Assembly (NCBI GenBank): GCA_964355975.1 | Contig: CAYHFW010000006.1 | Location: 35,570-99,569 of the forward strand | Length of the DNA stretch: 64,000 nt | Direction of reading: 5' to 3' | DNA from: F1-60-MAGs104 sp964355975 | GTDB taxonomy: Bacteria; Planctomycetota; Phycisphaerae; Phycisphaerales; SM1A02 | In this document: positions 42,782-52,240 of the stretch, in pieces | Position numbering within the stretch: position 1 is the first letter of the stretch | Layout of the letters: the number at the start of each line of letters is the position of its first letter | Made by a program: the position numbers and the translations under genes | The notes under the pieces: generated by a model | Seen by the model: the letters and a program-made list of their open reading frames with translations, nothing else | Told to the model about the DNA's origin: nothing | Databases searched by the model: none

Positions 42782-44716
42782 TCAGACTCTGGCGCCCGAA
42801 AAGGTGCTGCCCGCGCCGAATTGCTTGATGCCCTGGGTGGCCATGGGGTGTCCAGTGCCGCGCGCTGCCATGACTGGAGTGCGCTCGGGAATCGAATAAT
42901 TCGCATTGCTGAGTCCGTCGGCTTGATCGAGCACCGATTCGGCGCAACTGCGGGCGCCAGCATCAATGTTCCAGCGCAGGCCGCGCACAGCTTCGTCGAT
43001 ATTCGCGTTGGCAAGCGCGCAGAGGTGGTCGACCACCAACATTTCGTGCGCGAGTTCTTGACCGGCGAGTCCTGCGCGCAGTCGGGCGTCGCACTTACTC
43101 AACGTGCATGCAATCGCGTGAATCCAGAGCGCAGAGTTTGAGAGGCGCTCCTGAATGAACTGGTTCGTAATGAGGCTCTCCTCGTGCTCCTTGAACATCA
43201 TCTTGACGTTGTAGGAGTGGTCGCGAATGCGAAACATGAGTTCTTGCGCATAGCGCTGCAGTCTCGGATGGATGTTCTCGAAGCGCGGAACCGATCGGCG
43301 CATTCCGAGGAAGAGTTCGCCTCCGATGCGCGCTGCTGCGCCGAGTTGCTTGAATGGCTTGGCTTTGACTTGCAGCATCCATTCGCCGAGTTGCTTCGAT
43401 CCGTAGGCAAAGATGAACGAGTGCATGACTTCGTTCGCTCCCTCGACGATCGTGTTGATGCGCGAATCACGCCAGATGCGCTCAACATTGTTCTCGGTCA
43501 TGTACGACTCGCCGCCGAGAATCTGCATCGCATCATCGACGGTGCGGAATCCATATTCGCTGCAGAAGACTTTGCACATCGCCGTCTCGAGCATGATGTC
43601 TTCATCATTGCGGTCGAGGAATCCAGTGGTCATGTAGAGCATCGCGTCCATCGCATAGACGTACGCGGCGCTGCGTGCGAGGCGCACCTTGACGAGGTCG
43701 AACTCGCCGAGGCTGCGGTCGAACTGGTGTCGATACTTCGCCCACTTCGTCGCTTGTTCGAAGGCATACTTCGCGCCGCCAATCATTCCAGCAGAGAGTG
43801 TGCACCGACCGTAGTTGAGGCAGGTCAGCGCGACGATCAGTCCACGACCCTCTTTCGAGAGCAAGTTCTCGCGCGGAACTTTCACGTTTGTGAGTTTGAT
43901 GCGCGCCTGCCACGTGCCGCGAATGCCGCACTTTGCGCGGTTGCGGCTGAAAATCTCGATGCCAGGCATATCGGGAGTGCAGATGAGTGCGGTCACTCCT
44001 TCTTTCACTTTGCCAGTCTTTGGATCGGTGATCTTCTGCTTGCACATGACGGTGAAGAGACCGCTGAGTGCCGCCGACGTCGCCCATTTCTTCTCGCCGT
44101 TGAGGATGTAATGCGTGCCATCCTCGCTGACTTCGCAGTGTGTTTCTTGTCCACCCGCGTCGCATCCAACGTTTGGTTCGCTGAGGCAGAACGCGCTCAG
44201 CGTGTTGGTCGCCATCCGAGGCAGATACTTCGCTTTCTGTGCGTCGTTGCCGAACAGCATGAGCGCACGGCATCCAATCGATTGATGCGCTGAGACGAGC
44301 ACGGCCGTCGAACCACATGTGCGGCCGATGCGCTCGAGGACGCGGTTGTAACTGGTGATGCCGAATCCGCCGCCGCCATGCTGCAGCGAGATGGTCATGC
44401 CGAGTACGCCGAGGTCGAAGAGGCGAGTGACGACCCAGTCAGGAATGTGCTGGTCTTGATCGATTTCGTGCGTCGGATGCTCGGAGGCCATGTACTGGTC
44501 GAGCTTTGCGAGCAATGCGTCACAACGCACTGTCTCTTCGTGTGCGATCGTCGGATATGGGAAGAGCAACTCTTCGCGAAAGTTGCCCCAGAAGAAATTC
44601 TTGACCGCACCCATGGTGGATGGATCTGGCCCGAGCATCTCTTGTGCAGCGATGATCTGCTTGCGATCTTTGTCAGAGACGTTCTTCAGACTGTCGGCAA
44701 TATTTGTGGTGCTCAT
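42782..44716 (-). CDS. Acyl-CoA dehydrogenase (long, VLCAD/ACAD9-like architecture)
   Basis: ATG 44716 (MSTTNIADSL) gives 644 residues. Core blocks are CLSEPNVGCDAGGQ, NGEKKWATSAALS, GGAKYAFEQATKWAKYRHQFD, QILGGESYMTENNVERIWRD and the catalytic Glu in TIVEGANEVM. The C-terminal extension of about 190 residues is like the membrane-associated tail of VLCAD, which is longer than the usual 380-residue family. It oxidises acyl-CoA to enoyl-CoA with FAD; in this context the branched acyl-CoA is a plausible substrate. Confidence 0.9.
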   Translation of the reverse strand: MSTTNIADSLKNVSDKDRKQIIAAQEMLGPDPSTMGAVKNFFWGNFREELLFPYPTIAHEETVRCDALLAKLDQYMASEHPTHEIDQDQHIPDWVVTRLFDLGVLGMTISLQHGGGGFGITSYNRVLERIGRTCGSTAVLVSAHQSIGCRALMLFGNDAQKAKYLPRMATNTLSAFCLSEPNVGCDAGGQETHCEVSEDGTHYILNGEKKWATSAALSGLFTVMCKQKITDPKTGKVKEGVTALICTPDMPGIEIFSRNRAKCGIRGTWQARIKLTNVKVPRENLLSKEGRGLIVALTCLNYGRCTLSAGMIGGAKYAFEQATKWAKYRHQFDRSLGEFDLVKVRLARSAAYVYAMDAMLYMTTGFLDRNDEDIMLETAMCKVFCSEYGFRTVDDAMQILGGESYMTENNVERIWRDSRINTIVEGANEVMHSFIFAYGSKQLGEWMLQVKAKPFKQLGAAARIGGELFLGMRRSVPRFENIHPRLQRYAQELMFRIRDHSYNVKMMFKEHEESLITNQFIQERLSNSALWIHAIACTLSKCDARLRAGLAGQELAHEMLVVDHLCALANANIDEAVRGLRWNIDAGARSCAESVLDQADGLSNANYSIPERTPVMAARGTGHPMATQGIKQFGAGSTFSGARV

Positions 44717-44797
44717 GGGGGTTTCGCAAGATACAGGCAACACCCCGCAGTGCAGCGCAGTCGACGGATGATTCCCGCGCGCGACCCAATCGAAGAG

Positions 44798-45670
44798 TTA
44801 TGAGGCGGGTTTGAGAAACTGCGACAATTTTTCGCGGGCTTGCGGCGTGTGGCGCAAAGCGACGAGGTGTGCGCGTTCAGCGGCGATGGCGTGGGTCCAT
44901 CCTGCGCTTATTCCAATGCTGACGCAGTCGAGCACCGCATCGGCGGCGGGGGTTGAGGCAATCTCGCCGCGCGCGCGGTTGAGGGCGGCGGTCGCCTGCG
45001 GCGAACTCGCAGGCGAAATTGCCCGCGGATGGCCGAGCGCAACGCTTCTGGGATGCCCCTTCAACCACGCGATCGACTTCGCGAGCGCGTCGGGAATGGT
45101 CGATGCACTCTCGTCGAAAAGTCCAGCGGGCACTTCGGTGATGGCGTTTGTGCGTCCCGTCGCAGTCTGCACGATCGCATCGAAGGCATCGATGCGCGCG
45201 GGCAACATCTGTGTGCCTCCCCAGCCTGGGCAGATTCCAAGAGAGCACTCGGGCAATCCGATGCGCCACGGTTTGTCGCCTGCTGCTGGCAGCACTCCGA
45301 CAATTCCATCGCAGTGCATCGCGAGTTCGAGGCCACCGCCGAGCGCGGCGCGGTGCACGAGCGCGACCGTTGGACACGCAATGGTGTGCAATCGCGCGAA
45401 CGCTTCTGCGCCGAGCACGAGATATCGGTGCAGCGCGGCATCGTCGAGTGCATCGATCTCGGCCAAGTCGGCTCCAGCGACGAAGACGCGCTCGCTCGCC
45501 GAACGCAACACGAGCCCCGTGGGTTTGGTGGCAGCGATGGCGTCGAGCGTCGTGGCGATTTCGCTGATCAGCCATCCATCGAGCACGACGACTCCGCCGC
45601 GTGGCTTCGATGGATTTGCGGTGAGTGAGAGGATGGCGATGCCATCGGCCGTTGTTTCAATTGGAAGCAT
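44798..45670 (-). CDS. Enoyl-CoA hydratase/isomerase (crotonase) 1
   Basis: A 290-residue crotonase. The oxyanion-hole residues are in FVAGADLAEI and ALGGGLELAMHCD, and the catalytic Glu in LPECSLGICPGWGGTQML. It resembles the N-terminal half of FadJ/FadB-type hydratase and has an extra helical C-terminus (170-290). It follows crotonase 2 with a 2-base gap. Confidence 0.85.
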   Translation of the reverse strand: MLPIETTADGIAILSLTANPSKPRGGVVVLDGWLISEIATTLDAIAATKPTGLVLRSASERVFVAGADLAEIDALDDAALHRYLVLGAEAFARLHTIACPTVALVHRAALGGGLELAMHCDGIVGVLPAAGDKPWRIGLPECSLGICPGWGGTQMLPARIDAFDAIVQTATGRTNAITEVPAGLFDESASTIPDALAKSIAWLKGHPRSVALGHPRAISPASSPQATAALNRARGEIASTPAADAVLDCVSIGISAGWTHAIAAERAHLVALRHTPQAREKLSQFLKPAS

Positions 45671-45672
45671 GA

Positions 45673-46461
45673 TTACCTTGGCGAAGAAGATGAGTCAGAA
45701 ACTGCTTGAAAATGGCGGGAAAGATGCGCTTGGGCCTCGGGACCTGCGATGACTCGTGCTGAGAGTTCGGCGGCCTCACGCGCGACGCGCGCATCGTTTG
45801 ATCCGTCGAGTTCGTTCAGCATGCGCTTTGTGCATGCGAGCGCGTGGCGCCCACCAGTCATGAGTCGCGCAGCAAGTTGCGCCGTCGTGTTCTCGAGTTC
45901 ATCGCGAGCGACACAGTGGGTGACGAGTGCGCGCGCGAGTGCCTCGTCGCCGCGCATCGTTCCACCTGCGAGCAGCATGGCGCGGGCGGGTCCAGCGCCA
46001 ATTTTTTTGATGAGCCACGGGGCGACAACTGCGGGGCAGACTCCAAGATCAACTTCTGGATATCCAAGCTTCGCTTCAGGATGCGTCACCGCGAAATCGC
46101 AGACGACGACGAGACCGCAACCGCCACCGATCGCGGCGCCCTGCACGCGCGCGATTGTCGGAACTGGCAACTGACGCAGTGCAAGCAGCGACATCGAAAG
46201 TTGCTGCAACATGCCGCCCATTCGCACCGCATCGTGCAGAACAGCTTTGAGATCCATGCCTGCGCAGAACGACTTGCCTTCGCCCGCAACAATGACGACG
46301 CGCACCTCATCAGGCGTACTCGTGATGCGCGCAGAGACCTGTGCAATTGTGCTCGAGAGCGCATGAATGAGCTCGAAACTCAGAGCATTGCGTACATCGC
46401 CGCGCCGCAGCGTGATTGTTGCGCAACCATTCTCGATCGAAAGATGTACGAGTTCGTCCAT
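45673..46461 (-). CDS. Enoyl-CoA hydratase (crotonase) 2, methylglutaconyl-type candidate
   Basis: ATG 46461 (MDELVHLSIENG) gives 262 residues. Blocks are FCAGMDLKAVL, GAAIGGGCGLVVVCD and GYPEVDLGVCPAVV with the catalytic Glu in YPEV. This pattern is like methylglutaconyl-CoA hydratase (leucine breakdown), but hydratases cannot be told apart reliably by eye. Confidence 0.85.
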   Translation of the reverse strand: MDELVHLSIENGCATITLRRGDVRNALSFELIHALSSTIAQVSARITSTPDEVRVVIVAGEGKSFCAGMDLKAVLHDAVRMGGMLQQLSMSLLALRQLPVPTIARVQGAAIGGGCGLVVVCDFAVTHPEAKLGYPEVDLGVCPAVVAPWLIKKIGAGPARAMLLAGGTMRGDEALARALVTHCVARDELENTTAQLAARLMTGGRHALACTKRMLNELDGSNDARVAREAAELSARVIAGPEAQAHLSRHFQAVSDSSSSPR

Positions 46462-46485
46462 GGTCACAAGGGTACGCAAACAGAC

Positions 46486-47283
46486 TTAGGTGGTGCGCGT
46501 TCGGTGCGTCCAGAAGTCAACGAGAAGCTGTCGCGATTCTGCCGTGTTGCAAAGTGCGGCCGTTGCCGCGGTCACTTCGTTGGCGCGCGCGCCGAGCGCC
46601 CCCGCGGGGTGGGTGCCATCGAGTTCATTCAGCCACAACTTGGTTGCGCGCAGTGCAACATGAGACTTTGTTGCGAGCTCGCGCACGAGTGCAGTCACGG
46701 CGAGTGCGAGCGCAGGCTCGTCGACCGCGAGGCGGTGCACGAGTGCAAGCGCGTGTGCACGCTTCGCATCGACGATGTCAGTGGCGAGTGCGAGAGTGCG
46801 CGCGCCGCCTGGTCCCGCGCTCGCCATGAGCGTGGGCAAACTGACAGCGGGAGAGACTCCGATGCGGTGCACTGGATACCCAAACGTTGCCTGCTCACTT
46901 GCGCAGACGATGTCACACGCTGCGACGATCGCGCAGCCGCCAGCGAGTGCTGCCCCTTGCACTTGCGCGACGACAACTGCAGGCATCGTGCGAATCACAC
47001 GCGTCAGTGCGCCGAGTCGCCGCACAAACTGTGCGAGCGTCTGCGCATCTTGCACACACTCTGCGAGGTCGAATCCAGAGCAGAATGCGCGGCCCGTTGC
47101 GCGTACGAGAACGACGACAATCTCGCCGCGCCGCGCGGCAGCATCGGCATCTGCGACGGCCCGTTCAAGTTGCTCGAAAAGCGCACTTCCAAGCGCATTG
47201 CGCCTGCTCGGATCATCGAGCGTGATGGTTGCAATTCCATCGCACAACGTGGCGTGAACGAGTTGAGTCGTGGAGTCATCCAT
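46486..47283 (-). CDS. Crotonase-family protein 3 with altered active-site motif
   Basis: ATG 47283 (MDDSTTQLVHATLC) gives 265 residues, a close paralogue of crotonase 2. The oxyanion hole is intact (FCSGFDLAECV; GAALAGGCAIVAACD), but the usual Glu is replaced: GYPVHRIGVSPAVS against GYPEVDLGVCPAVV. It may therefore catalyse a different reaction or be structural. It is the first gene of the long minus-strand unit, 58 bases from the divergent phosphatase gene. Confidence 0.85.
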   Translation of the reverse strand: MDDSTTQLVHATLCDGIATITLDDPSRRNALGSALFEQLERAVADADAAARRGEIVVVLVRATGRAFCSGFDLAECVQDAQTLAQFVRRLGALTRVIRTMPAVVVAQVQGAALAGGCAIVAACDIVCASEQATFGYPVHRIGVSPAVSLPTLMASAGPGGARTLALATDIVDAKRAHALALVHRLAVDEPALALAVTALVRELATKSHVALRATKLWLNELDGTHPAGALGARANEVTAATAALCNTAESRQLLVDFWTHRTRTT

Positions 47284-47340
47284 GTGTGCATTGTCGCCTG
47301 ACGCGGGCGTGCGCGAGAGGGTATTGTCACGACCAATCAC

Positions 47341-47934
47341 ATGCCCTCGCGTGCACAACAAATCTGGTTGATTCGCCACGCAGAGACTGCATGGAGTCGC
47401 GATGGCCGTCACACTGGACGCACCGACATCGATCTCACCGCGGCGGGCGAGGTGAAGGCCGATCAACTCGCGGCGCGCGTCGGGGTTGAGTCGTTCGCAC
47501 TCGTGCTGTCGAGTCCGCTCAAGCGCGCGGTTGAGACAGCGCGCAGATGTGGCGTCGGCGCCGCGGTGCAACCCGACAACAATCTGCTTGAGTGGGACTA
47601 CGGAGATTTCGAAGGACTCACCAGCGCGCAGATCGCGATGACCCATCCGCACTGGGATCTTTGGAGCGATGGATGCCCGCGCGGAGAGACGATGGCAGCG
47701 GTTGCTGCGCGGGCGCAGGCAGTGATCGCGCGTTGCATCGCGACAGAAGGAAACGTGCTGTTGTTTTCGCACGGGCATATGAGCCGCATGTTGGCTGCGA
47801 TCTGGCTGCAATTGCCTGCATCGCGCGGTCGCAGTTTCGGTACCAAAGCTGGCTCAGTCAACATTTTCGGATGGGAGCACGGCAATCGTGTGCTCTGGCA
47901 GTGGGATAGCGTCGAGGCACTCGAAGGTCACTGA
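47341..47934 (+). CDS. Histidine phosphatase family protein (phosphoglycerate-mutase-like)
   Basis: A 197-residue protein with the RHG-type motif LIRHAETAW (catalytic His 13), the second Arg in SSPLKRAVETARRC, Glu in EWDYGDFEGLT and the second His in FSHGHMSRML. It matches cobalamin/alpha-ribazole phosphatase-like or general sugar-phosphate phosphatases. Substrate unknown. Its stop overlaps the mgtE ATG by one base. Confidence 0.9.
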   Translation: MPSRAQQIWLIRHAETAWSRDGRHTGRTDIDLTAAGEVKADQLAARVGVESFALVLSSPLKRAVETARRCGVGAAVQPDNNLLEWDYGDFEGLTSAQIAMTHPHWDLWSDGCPRGETMAAVAARAQAVIARCIATEGNVLLFSHGHMSRMLAAIWLQLPASRGRSFGTKAGSVNIFGWEHGNRVLWQWDSVEALEGH

Positions 47935-49403
47935 TGAACACTCCCAACGACCACGACAAGGAACGCGAGCACGAGCACGATCGTGTGCACGAACACGAGC
48001 GTGTGCAGCCAGAGGCAACGCTGCTGAGCGATCCACTTGTCGACACGCCAGAAGATGTTCGCGTTGACTCGCTCATCGAAGATGATGCGCCGATCGCTGC
48101 GATCGCCGACGCCGTTGAACAGCAAGAAGCGCCCGATGCCGCCGAGACGCTCGAGACGCTTCCGCAAGACGAAGCGTCGGACGTCTTGGGAGAGATGGAA
48201 ATCGATTCCGCCGCCGATGCGCTGAGCCACATGGCGACACCGCTCGCCGTGAGTGTCATCGAAGACCTGATCGAAGAGGATCCCGCCTATGCAGGTCGTG
48301 TGCTGGGCGAAATGGCACCAGATGATGCGACTGACTTGTTGCAAGCGCTGCCAAGAGCAGACCGCGATCGTTTGCTTGCGGCGATGGCGGCTGGCGCTGC
48401 GCTGCGCGTGCGCGAACTGCTTGTCTATCCCCGAGAGTCTGCGGGCGGAATCATGACCACGCAATATCTCTCGGTGCGCGAGCATGAAACGGTGGTCGAA
48501 GCGATCGAGCACATTCGCCGCGGCGAGCCAATCGAGAGTGCACAACAAGCATTTGTCACCGATCGCAAGGGACGACTCAAAGGAGTCATCGGTCTTCGCA
48601 AGTTGCTCGTGTCTCGAGCGAGTGATTGCATCGGCGACATCTGCGAGCGTCGCATCGATGCGGTGCAGCCCGAGATCGACCGCGAACTGCTCGCGCGCGA
48701 GTTTGAGCGATACGACTATCTCGAGTTGCCAGTCGTCGACAAAGATCAGCGACTGCTTGGCATCGTGACCGTGGATGACGTCATCGACATCATTCGCGCA
48801 GAAGGCACCGAGGACGCGCAGCGGATGGTGGGTGCAGGTAAAGAAGAGGGCGTCTACTCGAGCGTCCTTCAGAAAATGCGCGGAAGATTTCCGTGGCTCG
48901 TGGTCAATCTCTTTACGAGTGCTGTCGCTGCATTCGTCGTCTTGCAGTTTGAAGGCATCATCACAGAGATTGCGCTGCTTGCGGTGTTGATGCCGCTGAT
49001 CGCCAATCAATCTGGCAACGCTGGACAGCAATCGCTCGCAGTCACACTGCGCGGAATCGTGCTCGATCACATTCGCCCGCAGCGGTCGCTCGGCCATATT
49101 CGGCGTGAGTTGACTGTGGGCGTGCTCAACGGATTGCTCTGCGGACTCGTCGTCGGAGGAGTCGTCGCAGCGATCAGGGTGAGCACGGGCGGCACATGGC
49201 ACCTCGGACTCGTCATCGCGCTGAGCATGACATTCACGATGGCGATCGGGTGCGGCACAGGCAGCGCGATGCCGCTCATCGTTCGACGATTTGGCTTTGA
49301 CCCAGCGACGGCGTCGACCATCTTCTTGACGATGGTGACTGACAGCATGAGTTTCTTCATCTTCCTCGGGCTCGCAACACTCTTTGCACAATGGATTCTC
49401 TGA
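47934..49403 (+). CDS. mgtE: Magnesium transporter MgtE
   Basis: A 489-residue protein. A His/Glu/Asp-rich N-terminus (HEHDRVHEHERV) is followed by the MgtE_N superhelix (LPQDEASDVLGEM), a CBS pair (PRESAGGIMTTQYLSVREHE; ELPVVDKDQRLLGIVTVDDV), a plug helix and a five-segment pore domain with LMPLIANQSGNAGQQSLAV. The channel closes when Mg2+ binds the cytosolic domains. The His-rich leader is longer than usual. The stop overlaps the phosphatase sensor gene by 13 bases. Confidence 0.95.
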   Translation: MNTPNDHDKEREHEHDRVHEHERVQPEATLLSDPLVDTPEDVRVDSLIEDDAPIAAIADAVEQQEAPDAAETLETLPQDEASDVLGEMEIDSAADALSHMATPLAVSVIEDLIEEDPAYAGRVLGEMAPDDATDLLQALPRADRDRLLAAMAAGAALRVRELLVYPRESAGGIMTTQYLSVREHETVVEAIEHIRRGEPIESAQQAFVTDRKGRLKGVIGLRKLLVSRASDCIGDICERRIDAVQPEIDRELLAREFERYDYLELPVVDKDQRLLGIVTVDDVIDIIRAEGTEDAQRMVGAGKEEGVYSSVLQKMRGRFPWLVVNLFTSAVAAFVVLQFEGIITEIALLAVLMPLIANQSGNAGQQSLAVTLRGIVLDHIRPQRSLGHIRRELTVGVLNGLLCGLVVGGVVAAIRVSTGGTWHLGLVIALSMTFTMAIGCGTGSAMPLIVRRFGFDPATASTIFLTMVTDSMSFFIFLGLATLFAQWIL

Positions 49404-51505
49404 CCGAAGATCTGCATCCGCGGTGGACCTTGCGACGGCGTCTGGTCGCGATGATCGGTGCGCCTTTGCTCGCGACATTCTGCGTCGTGATCGCGGTGCA
49501 ATTCAGTTCGCAGCGCGAGACACTGATCGAGGGACTGCGACAAGCGACACTGGCCGACGCGTTGGCGTCGAGCCTTCGAGTGGACGCCGAGTTTCTGCGC
49601 GTGTCGCAAGCAGTTCATTCGCGCGTCGCAGTGTTGGGATGGATGAACGAGCAGTTCGTTCCACTCGATGCACCCGCGTCGCGGGAACGCATCATGCAGT
49701 TGCTGCGGAGTGATCTTGAGACTGATCCATTTATCTTCGGCGCTGCGCTCGCATTTGCTCCCGCGCACGTTGGCGATTCAAAGAGTGGATACGCACCGTA
49801 CGTCTGCCGGACGGGCAATGCGGATGTGAAGAATGCAACGGCGGATGGGCCCGCGGTCGCGACTTCGAGCACGAACAATCCAAAGCCGCTGCGCGAATCC
49901 GACCTCGCGCTCACGCAGGCATACGCGCAACAGCCGTGGTTTCTTGAAGGCGCTGCGCATCCCACTGGAGTCTGGACCGAACCATACTTCGACGAGGGCG
50001 GCGGCGATGTGCTCATGGTCACGTACGCGCAAGCAGTCGAGGCGCGGGGGCAAGTGCCCGCAGCGGTCGCGACAGCCGACGTCTCGCTGCGCGACATTCG
50101 GCGCTGGATCAAAGCCCACAGTGGGTCGAGCGCGGGATGGAACGCGGGATGGAACGCGGGATGGAACGCGGGACAAAATGCGCAGGCATTCGCAATCGTG
50201 TCGCTGCACAACGAGTTCATCTCGCACCCGAAGTCAACGGCGCTGATGAAAGGCTTCGACGATTTTCCAGCGGGCTCGTTCGAGCATGAGGTATTGCAAG
50301 GCGTCACTGCGTTCCGTGCAGGGGGCACGGCGTTTGTGCGCACTGGAGGCGCGAACGCGTACACATTTGACGGCACGCGCATGGTCTTCGTGACGATGCC
50401 GACGACGGGATGGGTGTTCGTCAGTTTCTTCCCTGAAGCATCAGTCGTTCCAGCGGTGTTGCGTGCATTGGCGTTCGGTCCAGGCGTCGTGCTCGTCGGT
50501 GTCTTCGTGGCATTGGTCATTGTGTGGTTCGGAGCGGACGCAGTCGTGCGACCACTGCGCGGCGTCACCGCTGCGCTTGCGCGATTGGGTACAGGAGATC
50601 TCAGCGCGCGCAGTCCCTCGACGACTCGCCGCGACGAGATTGGCGTCTTGTCGCGCTCGTTCAATCGGATGGGAGATGCGCTGCAGTCGGCGATCGCTGA
50701 GCGCGAGCGCGCGACGGCACAGCGAGTCGCGGTCGAAGCGCAGGTCGCGGCTGCACGAGCGATTCAGCGAATGCTGCTGCCAACGAGCACGAACGGTGAC
50801 ACGAACGACTCTGCACGCTCGACGGCCGAGTTTGCAGGAGTGCTTCTGAGCGGTTACAGCGAGCCAGCGGGTGAAATCGCTGGTGATTTCTTCGACTGGT
50901 TTGCGCGCGCAGATGGCACGGTGGTTGTGATGATCGCTGATGTGTGCGGTAAGGGGATGGCCGCCGCAATGATGATGGCGGTCAGCCGCACGCTGCTGCG
51001 CACTGTGGCGATGGAAGAAGACGAGCCTGGCAATGCGCTTGCAACGATCAACCACGCGCTGCTCGCGCAAGCTCCGCAGACGAAATTCACGACTGGCATC
51101 CTGCTGTACATCGATCGATCGACTGGTGTGATTCGGTATGCGAATGCGGGGCATCCACTGCCGCTGCTCGTTGCTCAAGATGGAAGTGTGCGCGAGGTGA
51201 TGGCAGCAACCGGAACCGTGCTGGGCATTCAGTCGATCGAATCATGGACGACGGGTTCGCTCACGATGAATCTCGGTGAGAGTCTTGTGCTATTCACAGA
51301 TGGTGTGACCGAGGCGATGGTTCGCGACGATGACATCGAACACATGTTTGGATCGCAGCGCGCGATCGACGCAGTTGGCGCTGCGGCGGGCACGCGCGAT
51401 GGACGCGCCGAACCGCTCGTGCGCGCGTTGGTCGAGGCGGTCGAGGCATTCAGTTGCGGCAATCGACACGATGATCTGACGGTTGTGACCGTGGAGCGGG
51501 TGTGA
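49391..51505 (+). CDS. Cache-HAMP-PP2C (SpoIIE-type) sensor serine phosphatase
   Basis: A 704-residue membrane sensor: TM1 (LVAMIGAPLLATFCVVIAV), a periplasmic double-Cache-like domain (40-345), TM2 (about 355-380), HAMP (VRPLRGVTAALARLGTGDL), a coiled linker and a PP2C/SpoIIE domain with GDFFDWF, MIADVCGKGMAAAM, NAGHPLPLL, LFTDGVTEA and HDDLTVVTV. It likely dephosphorylates an anti-anti-sigma factor after sensing a ligand. A tandem repeat is present in the Cache domain (see 50132). It overlaps the methyltransferase start (GTGA). Confidence 0.93.
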   Translation: MDSLTEDLHPRWTLRRRLVAMIGAPLLATFCVVIAVQFSSQRETLIEGLRQATLADALASSLRVDAEFLRVSQAVHSRVAVLGWMNEQFVPLDAPASRERIMQLLRSDLETDPFIFGAALAFAPAHVGDSKSGYAPYVCRTGNADVKNATADGPAVATSSTNNPKPLRESDLALTQAYAQQPWFLEGAAHPTGVWTEPYFDEGGGDVLMVTYAQAVEARGQVPAAVATADVSLRDIRRWIKAHSGSSAGWNAGWNAGWNAGQNAQAFAIVSLHNEFISHPKSTALMKGFDDFPAGSFEHEVLQGVTAFRAGGTAFVRTGGANAYTFDGTRMVFVTMPTTGWVFVSFFPEASVVPAVLRALAFGPGVVLVGVFVALVIVWFGADAVVRPLRGVTAALARLGTGDLSARSPSTTRRDEIGVLSRSFNRMGDALQSAIAERERATAQRVAVEAQVAAARAIQRMLLPTSTNGDTNDSARSTAEFAGVLLSGYSEPAGEIAGDFFDWFARADGTVVVMIADVCGKGMAAAMMMAVSRTLLRTVAMEEDEPGNALATINHALLAQAPQTKFTTGILLYIDRSTGVIRYANAGHPLPLLVAQDGSVREVMAATGTVLGIQSIESWTTGSLTMNLGESLVLFTDGVTEAMVRDDDIEHMFGSQRAIDAVGAAAGTRDGRAEPLVRALVEAVEAFSCGNRHDDLTVVTVERV
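50132..50179 (+). repeat. In-frame 12-bp tandem repeat in the Cache domain
   Basis: Three exact units of GCGGGATGGAAC (50132-50167) and one degenerate unit (GCGGGACAAAAT, 50168-50179) code for the peptide repeat AGWN-AGWN-AGWN-AGQN. Perfect short repeats of this kind can change in number by slippage. Confidence 0.9.
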
Positions 51506-52197
51506 GCCGAGGGGCTCTTGCGCGCTGTCGCGTGTGCGCACACGACGCGCTCACAGAGTTCATGGTGATTGCGGGACGCGCATACTGGCGGTGCGAAGTC
51601 TGTCAGGCGACGCTGCTTGATGATGCGCACCTGCCGACGCACGGCGAAGAACGCGCGCGGTATGAGTCGCACAACAATGATCCAAATGACAGCGGCTACC
51701 GCGCATTTCTTGGCAGGGTCGCCACGCCGTTGCTCACGCGATTGCCCGCGGCGCAGTCGGGGCTCGACTACGGATGTGGTCCCGGACCAGCGCTCGCGCA
51801 CACGCTCTCGCAGGCGGGACATACGGTCGCGTTGTGGGATCCATTTTTTTATGACGACACCGCAGTGTTGAGTCGCACATACGACTTCATCACGTGCACT
51901 GAAGTTGTCGAACACTTTCACCAGCCCAACGCAGAGTTTGCGCGACTCGATCAACTGCTGCGCCCTGGTGGTTTGCTCGCCATCATGACGACATTGCAAA
52001 CCGACGACGCGCGATTTGAGCATTGGTACTACCGACGCGATCCGACGCATGTCACCTTCTATAGAGAGTTCACGATGCGCCACATCGCCGCTCAACGCGG
52101 ATGGGCGTTCGAGATGCCCGCCGAGAATGTGGTGTTCATGCAAAAACCCCTCGTTGCGGGCACAATTCGACCTCTGGCGGTCGACCATTGCCCGTAA
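51502..52197 (+). CDS. Zinc-ribbon class I SAM methyltransferase
   Basis: A 231-residue protein from GTG 51502. An N-terminal zinc ribbon (CRVCAH ... CEVCQ) is followed by a Rossmann methyltransferase: motif I GLDYGCGPGPALAHTL, CTEVVEHFHQP and LRPGGLLAIMTT. It resembles methyltransferases with such a head (UbiE/Coq5-type or sugar methyltransferases); the substrate is unknown. It ends the plus-strand run from 47341. Confidence 0.88.
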   Translation: MSRGALARCRVCAHDALTEFMVIAGRAYWRCEVCQATLLDDAHLPTHGEERARYESHNNDPNDSGYRAFLGRVATPLLTRLPAAQSGLDYGCGPGPALAHTLSQAGHTVALWDPFFYDDTAVLSRTYDFITCTEVVEHFHQPNAEFARLDQLLRPGGLLAIMTTLQTDDARFEHWYYRRDPTHVTFYREFTMRHIAAQRGWAFEMPAENVVFMQKPLVAGTIRPLAVDHCP

Positions 52198-52240
52198 ACA
52201 GGGGTTTTGGTGATGAGCGAGTCGAGCGAGGGGCGGCCGC

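Noticed and set aside
47928..49478. Large minus-strand ORF opposite mgtE
   Set aside because: His/Arg/Asp-rich text without motifs; mgtE on the plus strand is unambiguous.
52141..52209. Terminator for the methyltransferase gene
   Set aside because: AAAACCCC at 52143-52150 and GGGGTTTT at 52201-52208 are complementary, but the loop is about 50 nt and lies partly in coding sequence; more likely chance.
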